A stretch of DNA of 64,000 nucleotides from NCBI RefSeq assembly GCF_000376945.1, contig NZ_AQXU01000024.1, forward strand, positions 186,001 to 250,000, read 5' to 3'. The notes beneath the pieces are model-generated. The model saw only the letters and a list, made by a program, of their open reading frames with translations. It searched no databases and had not been told where the DNA came from. Position numbers and translations under genes: made by a program. Shown here in pieces: positions 9,710 to 18,375 of the stretch (position 1 is the stretch's first letter; each line of letters starts with the position of its first letter). The stretch is from Leeia oryzae DSM 17879. GTDB taxonomy: Bacteria > Pseudomonadota > Gammaproteobacteria > Burkholderiales > Leeiaceae.

Positions 9710-9761
9710 CCTGTCTATACAACTTGAGTGCAGTATAGAACAAACATCTTGTCTATACAAG
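9710..9761 (-). promoter_or_regulatory. hut operon promoter with two HutC-type operators
   Basis: On the minus strand TTGTAT (plus 9755-9760) and TATACT (plus 9732-9737) form a sigma70-type promoter with exactly 17 bp spacing. A palindromic CTTGTCTATACAAG (9748-9761) covers the -35, and a two-mismatch copy (9710-9723) lies just after the expected start point and next to the ribosome binding site. The two copies are 38 bp apart centre to centre. The sequence resembles the HutC site known from other proteobacteria (TTGTATA-type palindrome). Two operators flanking the start point suggest tight repression relieved by urocanate. Confidence 0.75.
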
Positions 9762-10098
9762 TTAAATTTCAAGATTTTTTACACGTAAAAATACGGATAC
9801 GAAAGTGGCGCTACAACCCGCACCAGGACTTGGTCCAGCAGTACTGGCTTTGCGCGTGACAGGGTGTTGCCACGGCAGGCTCATGCATCCATCAGCCTGC
9901 CAGCCGTGTGTCACGCCGGATGAGCATGCCAAAGCGCATATGGGGATGCCAGGTAATGACTGTCTGACGTTCACGGTACGGTAAACGGACCGGATAATGC
10001 ATATAATGCAACTGCTGCCGGGGTGGTTGCACCACCTGTCTGGCTAGACGGCAATCGTTTCTTTTTGACTGCACCTTCAAGATACAGAAAGCAAAAGC
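9762..10098. other. Intergenic region between hut promoter and mutY
   Basis: About 340 bases with no gene. It contains an imperfect hairpin at 9871-9907 (arms GGCAGGCT 9874-9881 and AGCCTGCC 9894-9901, partly extended by CACG/CGTG), the mutY promoter (9970-10007) and a GGTGG-TTGCA-CCACC hairpin (10022-10036) in the mutY leader. I see no open frame with a ribosome binding site. Confidence 0.5.
9970..10007 (+). promoter_or_regulatory. Candidate mutY promoter
   Basis: TTCACG (9970-9975) and GATAAT (9993-9998) are spaced by 17 bp; a second, perfect -10 hexamer TATAAT follows at 10002-10007. The leader to the TTG start would be about 90 bases. Confidence 0.45.
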
Positions 10099-11148
10099 TT
10101 GGTCGACCATTCGTTTTTTACCCGTGTCATCGCATGGCAACAGGTCTCCGGCCGCAAAGGTCTGCCTTGGCAAGCCACGCATGATCCATACCGGATCTGG
10201 CTGTCAGAAATCATGCTGCAGCAGACTCAGGTCAGCACCGTAATTGATTATTACCAGCGTTTTCTGGCCAGTTTTCCGGACGTCAAAAGTCTGGCCGACG
10301 CTTCGACAGAAGCGGTGCTGGCGCACTGGAGCGGTCTGGGCTACTACGCCCGGGCACGTAATCTGCACAAAGCGGCACGCATGGTCATGGAAGAATTCGC
10401 TGGCCAGTTTCCTGGTGCACCAGAGGCACTGGTCCGCTTGCCCGGAATAGGGCGCTCAACGGCAAATGCCATTGCCGCCTTTGCGTTTGGCGTACCAGCC
10501 CCGATTCTGGACGGTAACGTCAAGCGGGTGCTGATGCGTCATCTGGGGATTGAAGCACCGCCCACCGGTGCCGCGCTCGAGCAGCGCCTCTGGGCGGTGG
10601 TACATGATCGCGTGCCGGCCGATGCAACGCATGCACAGATGATTGCCTACACCCAAGGGATGATGGACCTTGGCAATATGGTTTGCGCCCGCAGCAAACC
10701 TGCGTGCCAGCTGTGTCCGGTCGCGTCCGATTGCGAGGCATTGCACCGCGGGTTGCAAAACGTCATTCCGCTGCCCAAACCCAAAAAGACCGTGCCGGAA
10801 CGCGAGACGGTGATGGCTGTCTGGCAGCATGATGGACAACTTGCCTTGCAAAAGCGGCCAGACACCGGTATCTGGGGCGGCTTATGGAGCTTTCCCGAAT
10901 ACCCGGCAGTCGATGATGTGCCTGGCGGCAAGGGGCAGCTGCTGCCGGCTTTTATGCACGTTTTTACCCATTTCAAGCTGCATATCACACCCTTGCTGAT
11001 GCAGGGGCCAAATATCCCGCAGGACCTGTCACTGCAATGGTTTCCGCTGGCAGACGCCCTGGCGCTTGGTTTGCCGCAACCGATACGGCGAATAATTGAA
11101 ACCATCGCCGCATCGCAGCAAGAATATCGTTTACAATCACGTACCTAG
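10099..11148 (+). CDS. mutY: Adenine DNA glycosylase
   Basis: MutY removes adenine mispaired with 8-oxoguanine, the GO-repair step that complements MutT (encoded downstream). The 349-residue protein shows the catalytic Glu in EIMLQQTQV, the helix-hairpin-helix [18 protein letters not shown], the catalytic Asp in [10 protein letters not shown], a 4Fe-4S cluster loop with spacing C-X6-C-X2-C-X5-C, and the C-terminal Nudix-like domain that recognises 8-oxoG ([18 protein letters not shown]). The start is a TTG: the frame has a stop at 10066-10068, no ATG lies between, and alignment with known MutY N-termini (ending GRK-LPWQ) fits this start. A weak start may keep the level low. Confidence 0.95.
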   Translation: MVDHSFFTRVIAWQQVSGRKGLPWQATHDPYRIWLSEIMLQQTQVSTVIDYYQRFLASFPDVKSLADASTEAVLAHWSGLGYYARARNLHKAARMVMEEFAGQFPGAPEALVRLPGIGRSTANAIAAFAFGVPAPILDGNVKRVLMRHLGIEAPPTGAALEQRLWAVVHDRVPADATHAQMIAYTQGMMDLGNMVCARSKPACQLCPVASDCEALHRGLQNVIPLPKPKKTVPERETVMAVWQHDGQLALQKRPDTGIWGGLWSFPEYPAVDDVPGGKGQLLPAFMHVFTHFKLHITPLLMQGPNIPQDLSLQWFPLADALALGLPQPIRRIIETIAASQQEYRLQSRT

Positions 11149-11176
11149 ATATATTTCAGTTTTCGGAGAAAACCAA

Positions 11177-12412
11177 ATGCCAGTCAATATCCCCTCCCTT
11201 CAAGCTTCTGATCTGTTACCTGTTGCCGGTGTAGAACTCGGCTGGGCAGAAGCGGGTATCAAAAAGCCAAACCGCAAAGATGTACTGGTGGTGCGATTGG
11301 CTGAGGGAAGTGCGGTCGCTGGCGTCTTTACCGAAAACCGCTTCTGCGCTGCGCCTGTGACGGTGAGTCGTCAGCATTTGGCCAGTAGCGCCATTCGTGC
11401 GCTGGTGGTGAATACCGGCTGTGCCAATGCCGGTACTGGCGAAGAAGGTCTGAAAAATGCACAGGCAACGTGTCAAGCCGTGGCTGACCAGCTGGGTCTG
11501 CCAGCCAGCAGCGTACTGCCATTCTCTACCGGCGTGATTCTGGAACAGCTGCCGATGGATCGCCTGCTGGCCGGCGTGCCAAAGGCTGTTGCGAACCTTA
11601 AGGAAAACAACTGGTTCGATGCTGCGTTTGCCATCATGACAACCGACATTGCACCCAAAGCCATGTCCAAACAAGTCAGCATCGCGGGCAAAACCGTCAC
11701 CATTACCGGTATTGCCAAAGGCGCAGGCATGATTCAGCCTAACATGGCCACCATGCTGGGCTATCTGGCGACCGACGCTGCCATTGACGCCACCACCTTG
11801 CAAAGCTTTGCCAAACGTCTGGCCGATGAATCCTTCAACTGCATTACCGTCGATGGCGATACCTCGACCAACGACTCCTTCATCGTCATTGCGACCGGCA
11901 AAGCCGGCAATGCCCCGCTGCAAGCGGGCGCGGATCTCGATACCCTGTATGCAGCCATGAAAGAAGTCGCCCAGTATCTGGCCAAAGCCATTGTGCGCGA
12001 CGGCGAAGGCGCCACCAAGTTCATGACTATCCAGGTCGAAGGCGGCAAAACCCAGGCAGAATGCAAAGCCGTCGGTTACGCCATTGGCAACTCGCCACTG
12101 GTCAAAACTGCCTTCTTTGCGTCAGATCCTAATCTGGGCCGCATTCTGGCCGCCATTGGCTATGCGCCACGCCAGTGTGACAGTCTGAAAGACCTGAATA
12201 CCGATACCATCAAAGTCTATCTGGGTGATGTGCTGGTGGCCGAAAATGGTGGTCGTGCCGCTTCATACCAAGAGTCCGCCGGGCAGAACGTCATGAACGA
12301 AGCCGAAATCACCATTCGTGTAGTCTTGGGCCGCGGGGCAGAGAACGCCACCGTCTGGGCTTGCGACTTCAGCTACGATTACGTCAAGATCAATGCGGAT
12401 TACAGGAGCTAA
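11177..12412 (+). CDS. argJ: Bifunctional glutamate N-acetyltransferase / ornithine acetyltransferase
   Basis: ArgJ moves the acetyl group from N-acetylornithine to glutamate and, in the bifunctional form, also makes N-acetylglutamate from acetyl-CoA, serving the cyclic arginine pathway. At 411 residues it has the family length and the self-cleavage site: the nucleophile Thr192 in NMATMLGYL, which splits the chain into alpha and beta parts. NTGCANAGTG (residues 79-88) forms part of the oxyanion region. The frame is open further upstream into mutY, but GGAG 9 bases before ATG 11177 fixes the start. It follows mutY by 28 bases. Confidence 0.96.
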   Translation: MPVNIPSLQASDLLPVAGVELGWAEAGIKKPNRKDVLVVRLAEGSAVAGVFTENRFCAAPVTVSRQHLASSAIRALVVNTGCANAGTGEEGLKNAQATCQAVADQLGLPASSVLPFSTGVILEQLPMDRLLAGVPKAVANLKENNWFDAAFAIMTTDIAPKAMSKQVSIAGKTVTITGIAKGAGMIQPNMATMLGYLATDAAIDATTLQSFAKRLADESFNCITVDGDTSTNDSFIVIATGKAGNAPLQAGADLDTLYAAMKEVAQYLAKAIVRDGEGATKFMTIQVEGGKTQAECKAVGYAIGNSPLVKTAFFASDPNLGRILAAIGYAPRQCDSLKDLNTDTIKVYLGDVLVAENGGRAASYQESAGQNVMNEAEITIRVVLGRGAENATVWACDFSYDYVKINADYRS

Positions 12413-12415
12413 GCG

Positions 12416-13270
12416 GTGAATGATCTGCTGATGCAAGACATCCTCAGCCAGCTGACGCGGATTGCCGATGCACTGGCGCCAGCACCTGTCACTTCGGTTG
12501 ACTGGAACGCCACTGCATTTCGCTGGCGCAAGCGCGGGCAGCAGGGTTTTTTGCAGGCCATTGCCCATCCGCACAAGGTAACGCTGTCCTCCTTGCAAAA
12601 CATCGAGCCACAAAAAGCCCAAGTGTTGGCCAATACCCGCCAGTTTGTCGCGGGTAAGCCGGCCAACAACGTCCTGCTCACTGGCGGGCGGGGTACCGGC
12701 AAAAGCTCGCTGATCAAAGCCATGCTCAATGAGTTTTCCGCCCAAGGGCTGCGTCTGGTGGAAATCGACAAGGCCGATTTGATTGATCTGGCTGATCTGG
12801 TCGAACAACTCTACGACCGGCCGGAACGGTTCATCGTGTTTTGCGATGACCTCTCGTTTGACGAGGGCGATGCCAGCTACAAGGCGCTGAAAACGGCTCT
12901 GGATGGCACCGTCTCTGCACCGGGTGAAAATGTCCTGATCTATGCCACCAGTAACCGGCGCCATTTGCTTCCGGAGTATTTCGAAGAAAACGCCGCCAGT
13001 CGCAAGGTGGGGGAAGAAATTCACCCGGCCGAAGTGGTCGATGACAAGATAGCCTTGTCCGAACGTTTCGGCCTGTGGCTATCCTTTTACCCGTTCAGCC
13101 AGCCAGAGTATCTGGCCGCGGTTAGCCAATGGCTGTCCAGCCACGGACTGGTGCTGGATGCCCACAATGAGCGTCTGGCGCTGCAATGGGCGCAGGCTAG
13201 GGGCGGACGCAGCGGGCGTATCGCCTGGCAGTTTGCCAGGGATCTGGCCGGTAAACAGGCAAAAGGATAA
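12416..13270 (+). CDS. DUF815 family AAA-type ATPase
   Basis: A 284-residue P-loop ATPase of the DUF815 family. Walker A is GGRGTGKSS at residues 90-98 and Walker B FIVFCDDLSF at 139-148; the sensor-1 region reads IYATSNRRHLLPE. The N-terminal 60 residues contain the family's WRKRG...FLQAI pattern. Family members are widespread, often next to mutT and argJ in betaproteobacteria, but their substrate is unknown; AAA architecture suggests remodelling of a protein partner. The GTG start at 12416 has AGGAG 7 bases upstream and is 3 bases past the argJ stop, so it is co-transcribed with argJ. Confidence 0.85.
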   Translation: MNDLLMQDILSQLTRIADALAPAPVTSVDWNATAFRWRKRGQQGFLQAIAHPHKVTLSSLQNIEPQKAQVLANTRQFVAGKPANNVLLTGGRGTGKSSLIKAMLNEFSAQGLRLVEIDKADLIDLADLVEQLYDRPERFIVFCDDLSFDEGDASYKALKTALDGTVSAPGENVLIYATSNRRHLLPEYFEENAASRKVGEEIHPAEVVDDKIALSERFGLWLSFYPFSQPEYLAAVSQWLSSHGLVLDAHNERLALQWAQARGGRSGRIAWQFARDLAGKQAKG

Positions 13271-13278
13271 GAATCGTC

Positions 13279-13977
13279 ATGACCAAGCGTTTTGTGCATG
13301 TGGCAGCCGGGGTTTTGCTCCAGCCGGATGGCCGCTTTCTGCTGGCCAGTCGCCCGGAAGGCAAACCCATGGCCGGCTATTGGGAGTTCCCCGGTGGCAA
13401 GATCGAGGCAGGAGAAACCCCGTTTCATGCCTTGGTACGTGAGCTGCACGAAGAGCTGGGCATCGTGGTGAAATCCGCTTATCCATGGCTGGTACAGTCG
13501 TTCGACTATACCCACGCCAGGGTTAAACTGCACTTCTTCCAGATTTGCGACTGGGAGGGTGAACTTCATTCCAAAGAACAACAATTGTTTGCCTGGCAGA
13601 CTATCGGCGCGGTCGATGTAGCACCTGTTCTGCCAGCCAATACCGGCATCTTGCGCTGGTTGGCCTTGGCCCCCCGCTTGACGCTCTCCCAAGAAGATGC
13701 GGATGCGGGCGAATCCAGTCTGCCAGTTTTTCCGCAGCAAGACAGACCCTGGAAAGGCCTGCAGGTCCACGATCTGAACGACTTCAAGGCCGCTGTGCAA
13801 TCTGGTCTTGACTATCTGGTCTGGATGCCTGCTACCTTGCCGGAAGAAGATGGGCAAAGTGCGCTGCTGGAACATGCCATTTTGCCGGTTTATGTCCCTG
13901 AGCAGAGTGTGGGCGGGGATGTGAACAGGGCCAGACAGCTGGGGGCGCATGGTATCTGGAGTTTCGGTGACAAGTAA
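13279..13977 (+). CDS. mutT: 8-oxo-dGTP diphosphatase MutT with ThiE-like C-terminal extension
   Basis: MutT cleanses the nucleotide pool of 8-oxo-dGTP. The Nudix box is perfect: G40-X5-E46-X7-REL-H-EELG-I (residues 40-62), and the N-terminal part (about 1-130) is a complete MutT. Residues 150-232 resemble the C-terminal strands of thiamine phosphate synthase (GLDYLVWMPATLPEEDG ... LPVYVPEQSVGGDVNRARQLGAHGIWSF). Betaproteobacterial Nudix proteins are often fused to a full ThiE-like domain giving about 310 residues. Here the fusion is only 232 residues, so the second domain is reduced. It shares a cluster with mutY, its partner in 8-oxoguanine avoidance. Confidence 0.85.
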   Translation: MTKRFVHVAAGVLLQPDGRFLLASRPEGKPMAGYWEFPGGKIEAGETPFHALVRELHEELGIVVKSAYPWLVQSFDYTHARVKLHFFQICDWEGELHSKEQQLFAWQTIGAVDVAPVLPANTGILRWLALAPRLTLSQEDADAGESSLPVFPQQDRPWKGLQVHDLNDFKAAVQSGLDYLVWMPATLPEEDGQSALLEHAILPVYVPEQSVGGDVNRARQLGAHGIWSFGDK

Positions 13978-14419
13978 GACGCAGCAAAAAGCGCATTGGC
14001 TGAACCGGCTGGCGTGGGGTGCGATTATCCTGCTGGTGCTGGCTGCTGGCATCTACTATCAGTATACCCAGCAACAATTAAATCATCTGATGGTCACCCG
14101 CTGTGATCCGGTTCTCGGCTGTACTTTCAGTGATGCGTCCGGCAATGCCATTGCAACGCTCAAGTTTGCCCAGAAACCCAGTCCGGTTCAGGCATTTGGG
14201 GTCAATGTCACGGCAAAGGCCGGGGAGCAGGTGACTTTACGCTTTGACATGAAGGGTATGGCCATGGGACCGGCAGCTTATAAGCTGCAATCTGCATCCG
14301 GTGGCGTGTTCACAGGCAAGGTCATTTTGCCCGTCTGCATTCAGGGTCGGGCAGACTGGCGAGCTACGCTCACGCTGGATCAACAATCCTGGGTGTTTTT
14401 CTTCACCACTCATTCCTGA
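13967..14419 (+). CDS. Membrane-anchored periplasmic protein of unknown function
   Basis: I do not recognise this 150-residue protein. One hydrophobic segment near the N-terminus (LAWGAIILLVLAAGIYYQY) follows a basic start, so the protein is probably anchored in the inner membrane with a mostly beta periplasmic domain. Three cysteines are present (two in TRCDPVLGCTF, one in LPVCIQG), two of which may pair. The domain has a FDMKGMAMG motif rich in methionine. Start choice: GTG 13967 has GGAG 5 bases upstream and overlaps the mutT stop by 11 bases; an in-frame ATG at 13949 is the alternative. It is the last gene of the mutY-argJ-mutT run. Confidence 0.7.
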   Translation: MTSKTQQKAHWLNRLAWGAIILLVLAAGIYYQYTQQQLNHLMVTRCDPVLGCTFSDASGNAIATLKFAQKPSPVQAFGVNVTAKAGEQVTLRFDMKGMAMGPAAYKLQSASGGVFTGKVILPVCIQGRADWRATLTLDQQSWVFFFTTHS

Positions 14420-14454
14420 CCCTGTACATAGCCAGGCCTTGCCAAACGGTGCGC

Positions 14455-14652
14455 TTATTGCAGGGAAGGCGGGTTATCAAACTCGTCCTGTTCAATGACA
14501 GGCACGCGATAAGACTCGTTGGCCCATTGGCCCAGATCAATCATCTTGCAGCGTTCAGAGCAAAAAGGCCGGAAACGGTTGTCTGGTGACCAGATCGTTT
14601 CTTTCTTGCAGGTGGGACAACTGACTTTTTTCGGGGAACTGGAAGTGTTCAA
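14455..14652 (-). CDS. yacG: DNA gyrase inhibitor / zinc-binding protein YacG
   Basis: A 65-residue protein with four zinc-binding cysteines at 12, 15, 31 and 35 (CPTC ... FCSERC) followed by [13 protein letters not shown], the full YacG signature. In E. coli YacG binds GyrB and inhibits gyrase. It is the last gene of the pilB-pilC-pilD-coaE-zapD-yacG group, 40 bases after zapD, an order also found in gammaproteobacteria (coaE-zapD-yacG). The C-terminal tail is acidic. Confidence 0.94.
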   Translation of the reverse strand: MNTSSSPKKVSCPTCKKETIWSPDNRFRPFCSERCKMIDLGQWANESYRVPVIEQDEFDNPPSLQ

Positions 14653-14692
14653 GGTGAGGCTACCTGATAAAACACGAATGACAGATGACGAA

Positions 14693-15448
14693 TTACAGAT
14701 TGCAATAGGTCAGCGTAAACGGGACATCACAATCCATGGTCTTTGGACGGCCTTCACCACCCTGGGTGGTAAAGCGGACATTGATGGCATACTTGTTGGC
14801 TGACAACTCAGGGACTCCTGCCAGCTCTGGCGATACGTCGACCCGCAGCAGCTGAACCAGCTTGCCACCTGACATCTGCTGAAACATGCCATTACGTGCG
14901 ACAAACTGGTGTGATTTGCCTGAATCTCTCAGTAGTTTTAATACAATGGCAGTTGCATCGCGGATCGGCAATAGTGGCCGGCTCCAGATGCCCAAGTCCT
15001 GCTGGCGGGTTGCTACCTCGTGCCGAAGCCAGAAATGGTAAGAAGGGATATCAAACTCGCACACGCCACCAGGGATACTCATGCGCTGCTTGATACCCAT
15101 GAGCCATTCGTTTTCACGGATGTGCTGGCCGAATTTGCCGGTTACATCCAGCAAACGTCCGCTGGTCTGCTCAATTTCCAGCAAGACCGAGTCAAGTGCC
15201 GCTTCAGAAATCTGCGGGTTATTGCGCAAAGATTCCAGCGAACTGCGCTGACGTTCCAGCTCCTGCAGCAGATCCGATTTCAGATCGGCACGTGCGCCGG
15301 TTTCGATAATCTCAAATAGTGTCTGCAGCGCAAAGTGGTGTTCAAACGCGCCGGTTTTATTCACGAAGTGATCAAAACGCTCATACAAGTCCTCTAGCCG
15401 GAGCAGGCTACGGATTCGTTCGTTTAGCGGAAATTCATATTTGATCAC
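14693..15448 (-). CDS. zapD: Cell division protein ZapD
   Basis: ZapD cross-links FtsZ protofilaments at the division ring. The protein shows [25 protein letters not shown] at its N-terminus (split here as [13 protein letters not shown] and RLEDLYERF) and the conserved [14 protein letters not shown] region. The frame can be read from TTG 15490 or GTG 15487, but family members begin directly before the Y-E-x-P-L-N-E-R block, which puts the start at GTG 15448 and gives 251 residues, the usual length. No strong ribosome binding site supports any of the three. It lies 120 bases after coaE. Confidence 0.9.
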   Translation of the reverse strand: MIKYEFPLNERIRSLLRLEDLYERFDHFVNKTGAFEHHFALQTLFEIIETGARADLKSDLLQELERQRSSLESLRNNPQISEAALDSVLLEIEQTSGRLLDVTGKFGQHIRENEWLMGIKQRMSIPGGVCEFDIPSYHFWLRHEVATRQQDLGIWSRPLLPIRDATAIVLKLLRDSGKSHQFVARNGMFQQMSGGKLVQLLRVDVSPELAGVPELSANKYAINVRFTTQGGEGRPKTMDCDVPFTLTYCNL

Positions 15449-15568
15449 GGATGGCTGGGTCTTTATTGATTTTGCGTTATTCTGCACCAAGGCAAGGATT
15501 TATACAAACTGATCCTGCAAAAAACACGTTCTAATTGCCATGGAATTGCAAAAAAGAAATTTAATTAC

Positions 15569-16219
15569 TTAATGCCGGGTTTTTGCACGTGCCAAGTCGA
15601 GTAATTCACGGTGCAACTGGTCTATCAGGGCATGCAGTTCGGGCACGCTACCCTGGTTCAGCAATACCTTGTCTGCCTTGGCTATTCGCGTGGCGCGCGG
15701 CGTCTGGGCGGCCATAATGCGCTGTACTTCATCAGCCGTTAAACCGGAGCGCTGCATGACACGGTCGATCTGCAATTCTTCCGGACAATCCACTGCAATT
15801 GCCAAGTCAAGTAAGTCGGCATAATGCTGGTTTTCAAACAGCAACGGAATGACCACGACAACATAATCAAATACGCCACGACCTGACTGTATTCTGTCGA
15901 ATACAGTCATTTGGATCATGGGGTGAAGAATTCGTTCCAGCTGATGACGTTCTGCCGGGTTCGAAAAAACCAGCTGTCGCATTTTGGCTCTGTCCATTCG
16001 TCCATCATCGGTGATGTAGGCCGGGCCAAACGTCTTGAGGATTTCCGGAATCGCCAGACCATTCGGCCCGGTCAGTTCATGGGCAATCGCATCCGTATCG
16101 ATGACTTGTACGCCTAGCTGCTCAAAATAAGATGATGCGGCACTTTTTCCGGATCCAATACCGCCGGTTAAACCGACCAGCAGTTTGTGGGTATTGGCCG
16201 CAATGTGCTTGGAGGTCAT
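15569..16219 (-). CDS. coaE: Dephospho-CoA kinase
   Basis: CoaE phosphorylates the 3'-OH of dephospho-CoA, the last step of CoA synthesis. The 216-residue protein has the P-loop GLTGGIGSGKS (16-26), DTDAIAHELT for the substrate, and PLLFENQHY. The preceding step enzyme, CoaD, is encoded at 31163 in the same window but in another operon. It starts 3 bases after pilD and is part of the pilBCD-coaE-zapD-yacG transcript, a common arrangement that links envelope and metabolic genes. Confidence 0.96.
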   Translation of the reverse strand: MTSKHIAANTHKLLVGLTGGIGSGKSAASSYFEQLGVQVIDTDAIAHELTGPNGLAIPEILKTFGPAYITDDGRMDRAKMRQLVFSNPAERHQLERILHPMIQMTVFDRIQSGRGVFDYVVVVIPLLFENQHYADLLDLAIAVDCPEELQIDRVMQRSGLTADEVQRIMAAQTPRATRIAKADKVLLNQGSVPELHALIDQLHRELLDLARAKTRH

Positions 16220-16222
16220 GGC

Positions 16223-17122
16223 TTAGAGAATGAAATTGCCGGCAAACAGGGAAATCGCACCACCAATGGCCAGATAGGGGCCGAATGGTATGGCTTGCTG
16301 TCGGGTCTTGTTGCCCAGCACAATCATCGTAATGCCGATAACGGCACCTGCAGCAGAAGCAATCAGAATGGTCTGTGGCAAGACTTGCCAGCCCAGCCAT
16401 GCGCCAATGGCGGCCAATAACTTGAAGTCACCATAACCCATGCCTTCTTTGCCGGTTACCAGTTTAAATAGCCAGTAAACGCTCCACAGCAACAGATACC
16501 CGCCCGCCGCACCCAGTAGCGCACTGCCAAGGCTGGTAAACCCGCCGTGCCAGCTAAACAGCAGGCCAGCCCACATCAGTGGCAAGGTCAGGCTGTCGGG
16601 CAAGAGCATGGTATCCAGATCGATCCAGGCCAATACCAGCAGAACGGCAAGAAAGGCAAATGCGGCCATGGCGATAGACAGGCCATAAGGGGCGAACAGG
16701 GCTGCGGATAGCGCGGCCAGACTGCCCGTGAACAGTTCTATCAGCGGATAACGCACACTGATGCGGGTTTTGCAGTGCCTGCACTTGCCACCCAGAAACA
16801 GGTAGCTGAACACCGGGATGTTTTCCAGTGCACTGATCTGATGCCCGCACTGCGGGCAAGCCGAGCGCGGATGTGCCAGATTAAAGGCCGGTGCTTTCTC
16901 AAGGTGAGCGGCAATGGCACTTCTGGCATTTGCCAACGCAGGGACAGAACCCTCGCCCTGAATAATCAGGCTTGCCTCATCCAGCCCAGCCTGCATGTCA
17001 GTCAACCAGCCTCGTTCCATCATTTTGGGGAGGCGGTAAATCACCACATTCAGAAAGCTGCCAATCAACAAGCCAAAGACAAAAAATACAACAATCAAAA
17101 ACGACAAGGGAAGATTCGACAT
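16223..17122 (-). CDS. pilD: Type IV prepilin peptidase / N-methyltransferase
   Basis: PilD cuts the leader of prepilins after glycine and methylates the new N-terminus. The 299-residue inner-membrane protein has the two CxxC pairs at 89/92 and 114/117 in its cytoplasmic loop (the methylase-type domain) and the two catalytic aspartates in WIDLD (166-170) and GMGYGDFK (227-234), with about eight membrane spans. The ATG overlaps the pilC stop by one base (TAATG). It should process the pilins of the type IVa system and also the two prepilins encoded at 60433 and 61348, as no second peptidase is seen in this window. Confidence 0.96.
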   Translation of the reverse strand: MSNLPLSFLIVVFFVFGLLIGSFLNVVIYRLPKMMERGWLTDMQAGLDEASLIIQGEGSVPALANARSAIAAHLEKAPAFNLAHPRSACPQCGHQISALENIPVFSYLFLGGKCRHCKTRISVRYPLIELFTGSLAALSAALFAPYGLSIAMAAFAFLAVLLVLAWIDLDTMLLPDSLTLPLMWAGLLFSWHGGFTSLGSALLGAAGGYLLLWSVYWLFKLVTGKEGMGYGDFKLLAAIGAWLGWQVLPQTILIASAAGAVIGITMIVLGNKTRQQAIPFGPYLAIGGAISLFAGNFIL

Positions 17123-18357
17123 TAACCACCCACAACCGAGCCCATTTTGAAAATCGGCAGGTACATGGCAATGACCAGACCACCAATCAGCACGCCAAGC
17201 ACGACCATGATCATCGGTTCCATCAGGCTGGACAGACTCTCAACGGCACGGTCGACTTCTTCCTCATAAAAGTCGGCTACCTTGCTCAGCATGGCATCCA
17301 GAGAGCCGGATTCCTCACCAATGGCAGCCATTTGCAGCACCATGTTCGGAAACACCTTGCTGTTCTGCATGGCCACGGTCAAAGACGTACCCATGCTTAC
17401 TTCCGACTGGATATTCTTGGTGGCTTCAACGTAAATCTGGTTGCCGGATGCGCCACCCACGGAGTCCAGCGCTTCTACCAGCGGAACACCCGCAGCAAAC
17501 ATGGTAGACAAAGTACGCGTCCAGCGGGCGATGGTGGCTTTGCGAATGACTTCCCCGAATACCGGGAGCTTCAGCATGATCTTGTCCATTCGGGTCTGCA
17601 GGGTTTTGGAGCGCTTCCATGTATAAAAGAACGCATACAAACCACCACCAAGGATGCTGATAATCATCCACCAGTACTGAACAAAGAAGTCAGACATGGC
17701 AATCACGATTTGCGTTGGGGCTGGCAGGTCAGAACCAAAGTTGCTGAACAGGTCCTTGAACGCCGGAATCACGAAAATCATGATCACAGCAGTAATCACA
17801 AACGCTGCGACCAGAATCGAGGTCGGGTAAAACAAGGCCGATTTGATCTTGCCCTTGATGGACTGGATCTTTTCCTTGTAGGTCGCCAGACGGTCGAGCA
17901 GGGTATCCAGAATACCCGCCTGCTCACCCGCTTCCACCAGATTACAGAACAGGCTGTCAAAATACAGCGGATACTTTCGGAAGGCTTGCGACATGCTGCT
18001 ACCGGTTTCGATATCAGATTTGATATCCATCAGCAGGCGTGTCACGGACGGGTTACCGTGCCCTCTGGCGACAATGTCAAACGATTGCAGCAACGGCACA
18101 CCGGATTTCATCATGGTGGCCAGCTGACGGGTAAAGAGGGTAATGTCCTGATCGGTAATCCGCTTGCCCCGGCTGCGTTTTGCGGGTTTCACCAAGACTG
18201 GTTGCAGGTTTTGGCGGCGTAGCTGTGCAGCAACCACCTCCTTGCTCACCGCGCGCATTTCCCCTTTGACAACCTTGCCAGCCTTGTCTTTGGCTTCCCA
18301 GGCAAACATGCCTTCTTTGGATGAAGCCGTCTTGGCGGTATTCTTTGCAACAGCCAT
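17122..18357 (-). CDS. pilC: Type IVa pilus inner-membrane platform protein PilC
   Basis: PilC is the polytopic platform on which PilB assembles pilin. The 411-residue protein has two GspF domains (about residues 65-190 and 270-395) with LFTRQLATMMKSGVPLLQ and ARWTRTLSTMFAAGVPLVEAL, and three membrane segments. TTG 18366 is in frame, but AAAGG lies 9 bases before ATG 18357, the better start. It is 18 bases after pilB. It is a paralogue of the GspF/MshG-type protein at 55563. Confidence 0.95.
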   Translation of the reverse strand: MAVAKNTAKTASSKEGMFAWEAKDKAGKVVKGEMRAVSKEVVAAQLRRQNLQPVLVKPAKRSRGKRITDQDITLFTRQLATMMKSGVPLLQSFDIVARGHGNPSVTRLLMDIKSDIETGSSMSQAFRKYPLYFDSLFCNLVEAGEQAGILDTLLDRLATYKEKIQSIKGKIKSALFYPTSILVAAFVITAVIMIFVIPAFKDLFSNFGSDLPAPTQIVIAMSDFFVQYWWMIISILGGGLYAFFYTWKRSKTLQTRMDKIMLKLPVFGEVIRKATIARWTRTLSTMFAAGVPLVEALDSVGGASGNQIYVEATKNIQSEVSMGTSLTVAMQNSKVFPNMVLQMAAIGEESGSLDAMLSKVADFYEEEVDRAVESLSSLMEPMIMVVLGVLIGGLVIAMYLPIFKMGSVVGG

Positions 18358-18375
18358 ATCGATCAACCTTTATGG

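Noticed and set aside
16972-18222. Long open frame opposite pilC (over 400 codons)
   Set aside because: Antisense shadow; product is His/Gln/Asn-rich and matches nothing, while pilC on the other strand is intact.
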